The notes beneath the pieces are model-generated. The model was not told the DNA's origin. It saw only the letters and a list, made by a program, of their open reading frames with translations, and ran no database searches. A stretch of DNA of 64,000 bases from Aquanectria penicillioides (Eukaryota; Ascomycota; Sordariomycetes; Hypocreales; Nectriaceae): the NCBI GenBank assembly GCA_003415625.1, contig PYIU01000003.1, forward strand, positions 806,001 to 870,000, given 5' to 3'. Each line of letters opens with the position of its first letter. Position 1 is the first letter of the stretch. The translations under genes and the position numbers were made by a program. This document shows, piece by piece, positions 61,532-64,000 of this stretch.

Positions 61532-63212
61532 AATGGTGGATTAACTGGGGGTTGAGGATGATGTGTAAAGACAGCATTTGGGACATGGGCCATGGCTTGG
61601 TGTGCTTTCTTTTTGTTGTTCGAAACAGCTGGTCGTCTGCGCTGAGCAATTTTTGTGGAGGATGTGGGAAATCGTTTAGAAATCCATCTGTATTTCAAGT
61701 TCAAGGACTTCCAAGTCATTCCTATTAGGTCGTTGAACGGGCATCCCGTAGCCGGTACTCCTCATGTGTGCAGTGACAATTCCCGGTCCGTATTGGCCAT
61801 GATGCTCTGCTTTCAGAATAACGAGCTTTTAGAGCACCTCTTATTAGCAAAGACTGAGGGGCCGAATAGCACTTTGGTAATGATTCGCTCCTCTCATCGT
61901 TCACTTCTCTTTGCTCGTGAATCAACTTGTTTCATGTCTAACCCGGCATATTAACACGATTGTCGAGTCCAGGCGTGTCGGCATTGATAGAAGTATCCTT
62001 GACGGTTCAAATCAGCTGTAGCTATGGTCGTTCATTGACAGTAGCTGCAAGCCGACAGTCTTGTTAAAAGGGAAAATTATGCTTGAGGCCTGAATCATTC
62101 CGTTAAAAGAATTGCTGATCATTAGTTCCTAATATGTAAATATCTCAATTACAGCCATACAGGAGATTCGGTTGGGCTGCACGTCTCCCATGTTCAAGCA
62201 ACCTACAGAGAACAATGGGCACATGAACTGTGTGCGATCAACTCATGATAAGAAATGGAATAGCCATATGTGAGGAACAGGTTGTCATTGGACCGGTACT
62301 AGGTTTTTTGCACCTGAACCTCTGAATGTAACTTTTGTGAATTATTGTATTGAAGATATATATCTAGAGAGATATATGCGTTCTAGAGTCCATGTTGGTG
62401 TGTTTTCCTTTCCGATAATTCCCCACTGATAAGGCCTCGAGAATAGCGCCAGGAAGAGGAATGGATGACACAATGACACACTGCACATCTCGAGTAAGCA
62501 AGAACAAAGCCACAAGCAAAAGTAAAAAAGAAAAGAAAACCGCCAACTGATCAGTCAACAGGATATGCACAGAAAACATGCACTCTCGACGATCAACCAA
62601 TGCGCTGAGGGATCCGCTACCCTAGACAGCCATGTGATTGCGCTGGGCAGGGACCCCCTTGCCGGGCTGCTTTGGGTATGACGCAACAAGGCTGCAAACA
62701 GGTGGCCGATGGTGGTCGACCGCAGCGCAACTAGCGGGGGTCGTCTGGGGAAGATAACAGTGAATGCGACGTCGCTGTGGCTGACCATTGGCGGGTTTGG
62801 CACTGGGCAGCATTGTCATTCTGGCGCTGGGCATTGGGCGAGCCGCTTCGCTGCTGGACGGAGCGGAGTCTGAGAGCCCGCTAGAGTGTTCGCGCCCGCC
62901 GCCGCCCGCCGCCGCCGCTTTGATTTACTGGTACGGGCATCCATTACAAGCACGCCGCCTTGTTTTCCTTCTTCCCATCATCTCTCGTCTCTATTTACTG
63001 TTTTCTCCTTGTGTGATAGAGAGCCCGACACTGCGGCTCAATAATTCCTCCTTTCCCCGGACCGTCCTCGCCGTATATCAGCTTGCTCGCTGCACCTCTC
63101 CTTGTGCATTCTCCTCCTCTATACTTACTCACTTACCTCACCGCCCGCTGTACCCGAACCCCACCAAACCGCACACACCGATCACAACAACCCCGCCATC
63201 AGAAGAGCAGAC
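61532..63212. other. 1.7-kb gene-free stretch
   Basis: No gene was recognised on either strand. A small inverted repeat (ATATATCT/AGATATAT) occurs near 62,357-62,376. The last 300 bp are pyrimidine-rich with a GCC-repeat near 62,896-62,917 and form the leader of the HD-domain gene. Confidence 0.5.
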
Positions 63213-64000
63213 ATGGGTTCGCAGCCAGAGCAGAGCCAGACCGGGGAGGTGGACATTGCCAGTATGTCACGGACAGCCTGGTACTCTGCTTCTCGACGAC
63301 ATTGCTCACCATAACACAGACTTGGGCTACACGGCCGTGGTTAAGGTCACCGACAAATGGACCGTGGAGAAGGCTATCAAGGGTGTGCCCGGTGGTGCAC
63401 CCGAGGAGGGCTCGTCCTCGCCCTTGCCCTTCTTCCACATGCTCGAGAGACTCAAGACCACCAAGCGCGAAGGGTGGCGACGATTTGGAATCACCAGGTG
63501 AGTGTGCAGCCAACACCACAGAGTAAGCACATTGTATTGATAAGGGATGACAATTAGGGGAGAGTCCATCGCCGATCACATGTACCGCATGTCGATGATT
63601 TCCATGTTCGCCCCGGCCTCGCTAGCCCCGAAGCTCGACCTCTCAAGGTGTATGAAGATGTGTCTGATTCACGACATGGCCGAACTCCTTGTTGGCGACA
63701 TCACACCCGTCGACGGGGTGCCCAAGCCTGAGAAGAGCCGACGCGAGGCCGAGACGATGGACTTCTTGACCAACAACCTGCTGCGCAACGTGGCAGGCGG
63801 CGCTACGGGCGAAGAGATTCGGGCCGTCTGGCAAGAGTACGAGGACTCGCAGACACTGGACAGCCAGTTCGTGCACGACGTCGACAAGATGGAGCTGCTC
63901 CTGCAGATGGTGGAGTACGAGAAGCGCGGCGAGGGCCAGCTGGACCTTGGCGAATTCGCCTATGTTGCGACCAAGATGACCCTGCCGGAGATGAGGGCAT
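63213..64000 (+). CDS. HD-domain nucleotidase (HDDC2/YfbR-like), cut by window end
   Basis: Exons 63213-63261, 63320-63497 and 63558 to beyond 64000 have introns of 58 and 60 nt. The visible part encodes a short variable N-terminus, then FFHMLERLKTTKREGWRRFG, GESIADHMYRMSMIS, LIHDMAELLVGDITPVDGV and KSRREAETMDFL, and later DKMELLLQMVEYEK. The metal ligands of HD-domain phosphohydrolases are present: the His in IADHMYRM, the paired HD in LIHDMAE and the distal Asp in VDKMELL. This arrangement is that of the HDDC2 / yeast Ygk1 / bacterial YfbR group, 5'-nucleotidases acting on deoxynucleoside monophosphates. The 3' end lies outside the window. Confidence 0.9.

Overview
The window looks like a chromosome segment of a filamentous ascomycete, most likely a Sordariomycete and possibly a Hypocrealean. 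The evidence is short GT-AG introns of about 52-211 nt with CTAAC/CTGAC branch points, a HET-domain gene, fungal Zn2Cys6 regulators with a middle homology region, ERG28, a fungal-type GAL7, and a large AT-rich block destroyed by repeat-induced point mutation (RIP). The species cannot be named from the sequence alone.

Bases 1 to about 18,560 are an AT-rich block with no intact genes. It is made of transposon remains. Two Ty3/Gypsy-type LTR retrotransposons can still be read through the mutations. The younger lies on the minus strand at 2509-10429, with 193-bp LTRs and a 5-bp target duplication (TATTA). It is inserted into an older plus-strand element whose gag lies to the left and whose reverse transcriptase and integrase lie to the right (to about 13.6 kb). 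The two LTR copies differ only by transitions, as RIP predicts. Bases 13.6-18.56 kb are equally degraded and could not be assigned. Base composition then switches abruptly to normal.

Bases 18.6-27.3 kb hold a HET-domain/C2H2 protein and, tail to tail with it, a second protein sharing the same C2H2 module. A 159-bp MITE-like inverted-repeat element and long gene-free stretches follow.

Bases 27.3-42.0 kb look like a catabolic gene cluster. It holds a zinc-less MDR oxidoreductase, a DUF1537-type acid-sugar kinase, a Zn2Cys6 regulator, a Dal5-like MFS anion transporter, a homoserine-dehydrogenase-like oxidoreductase with a SAF domain, and a second Zn2Cys6 regulator. The motif CGGGAAAT occurs in the upstream regions of the kinase (twice), the first regulator, and the shared transporter/oxidoreductase promoter. 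I infer uptake, oxidation and phosphorylation of a small sugar acid.

Bases 42.4-64.0 kb are mostly conserved housekeeping genes: a TMEM97/EXPERA protein, a type I membrane protein of unknown role, a SAM methyltransferase, nucleoporin Nup155/Nup170, 3-ketoacyl-CoA reductase divergent from ERG28, GAL7, ADA2, a CDC25-like rhodanese phosphatase, and an HD-domain nucleotidase cut by the window end. A gene-free 2.2-kb stretch contains four consecutive perfect hairpins at 47005-47146.

Three genes (the C2H2 gene, Nup170, GAL7) each appear to lack one base at or near a short homopolymer run. This pattern suggests base-calling errors rather than three independent pseudogenes.
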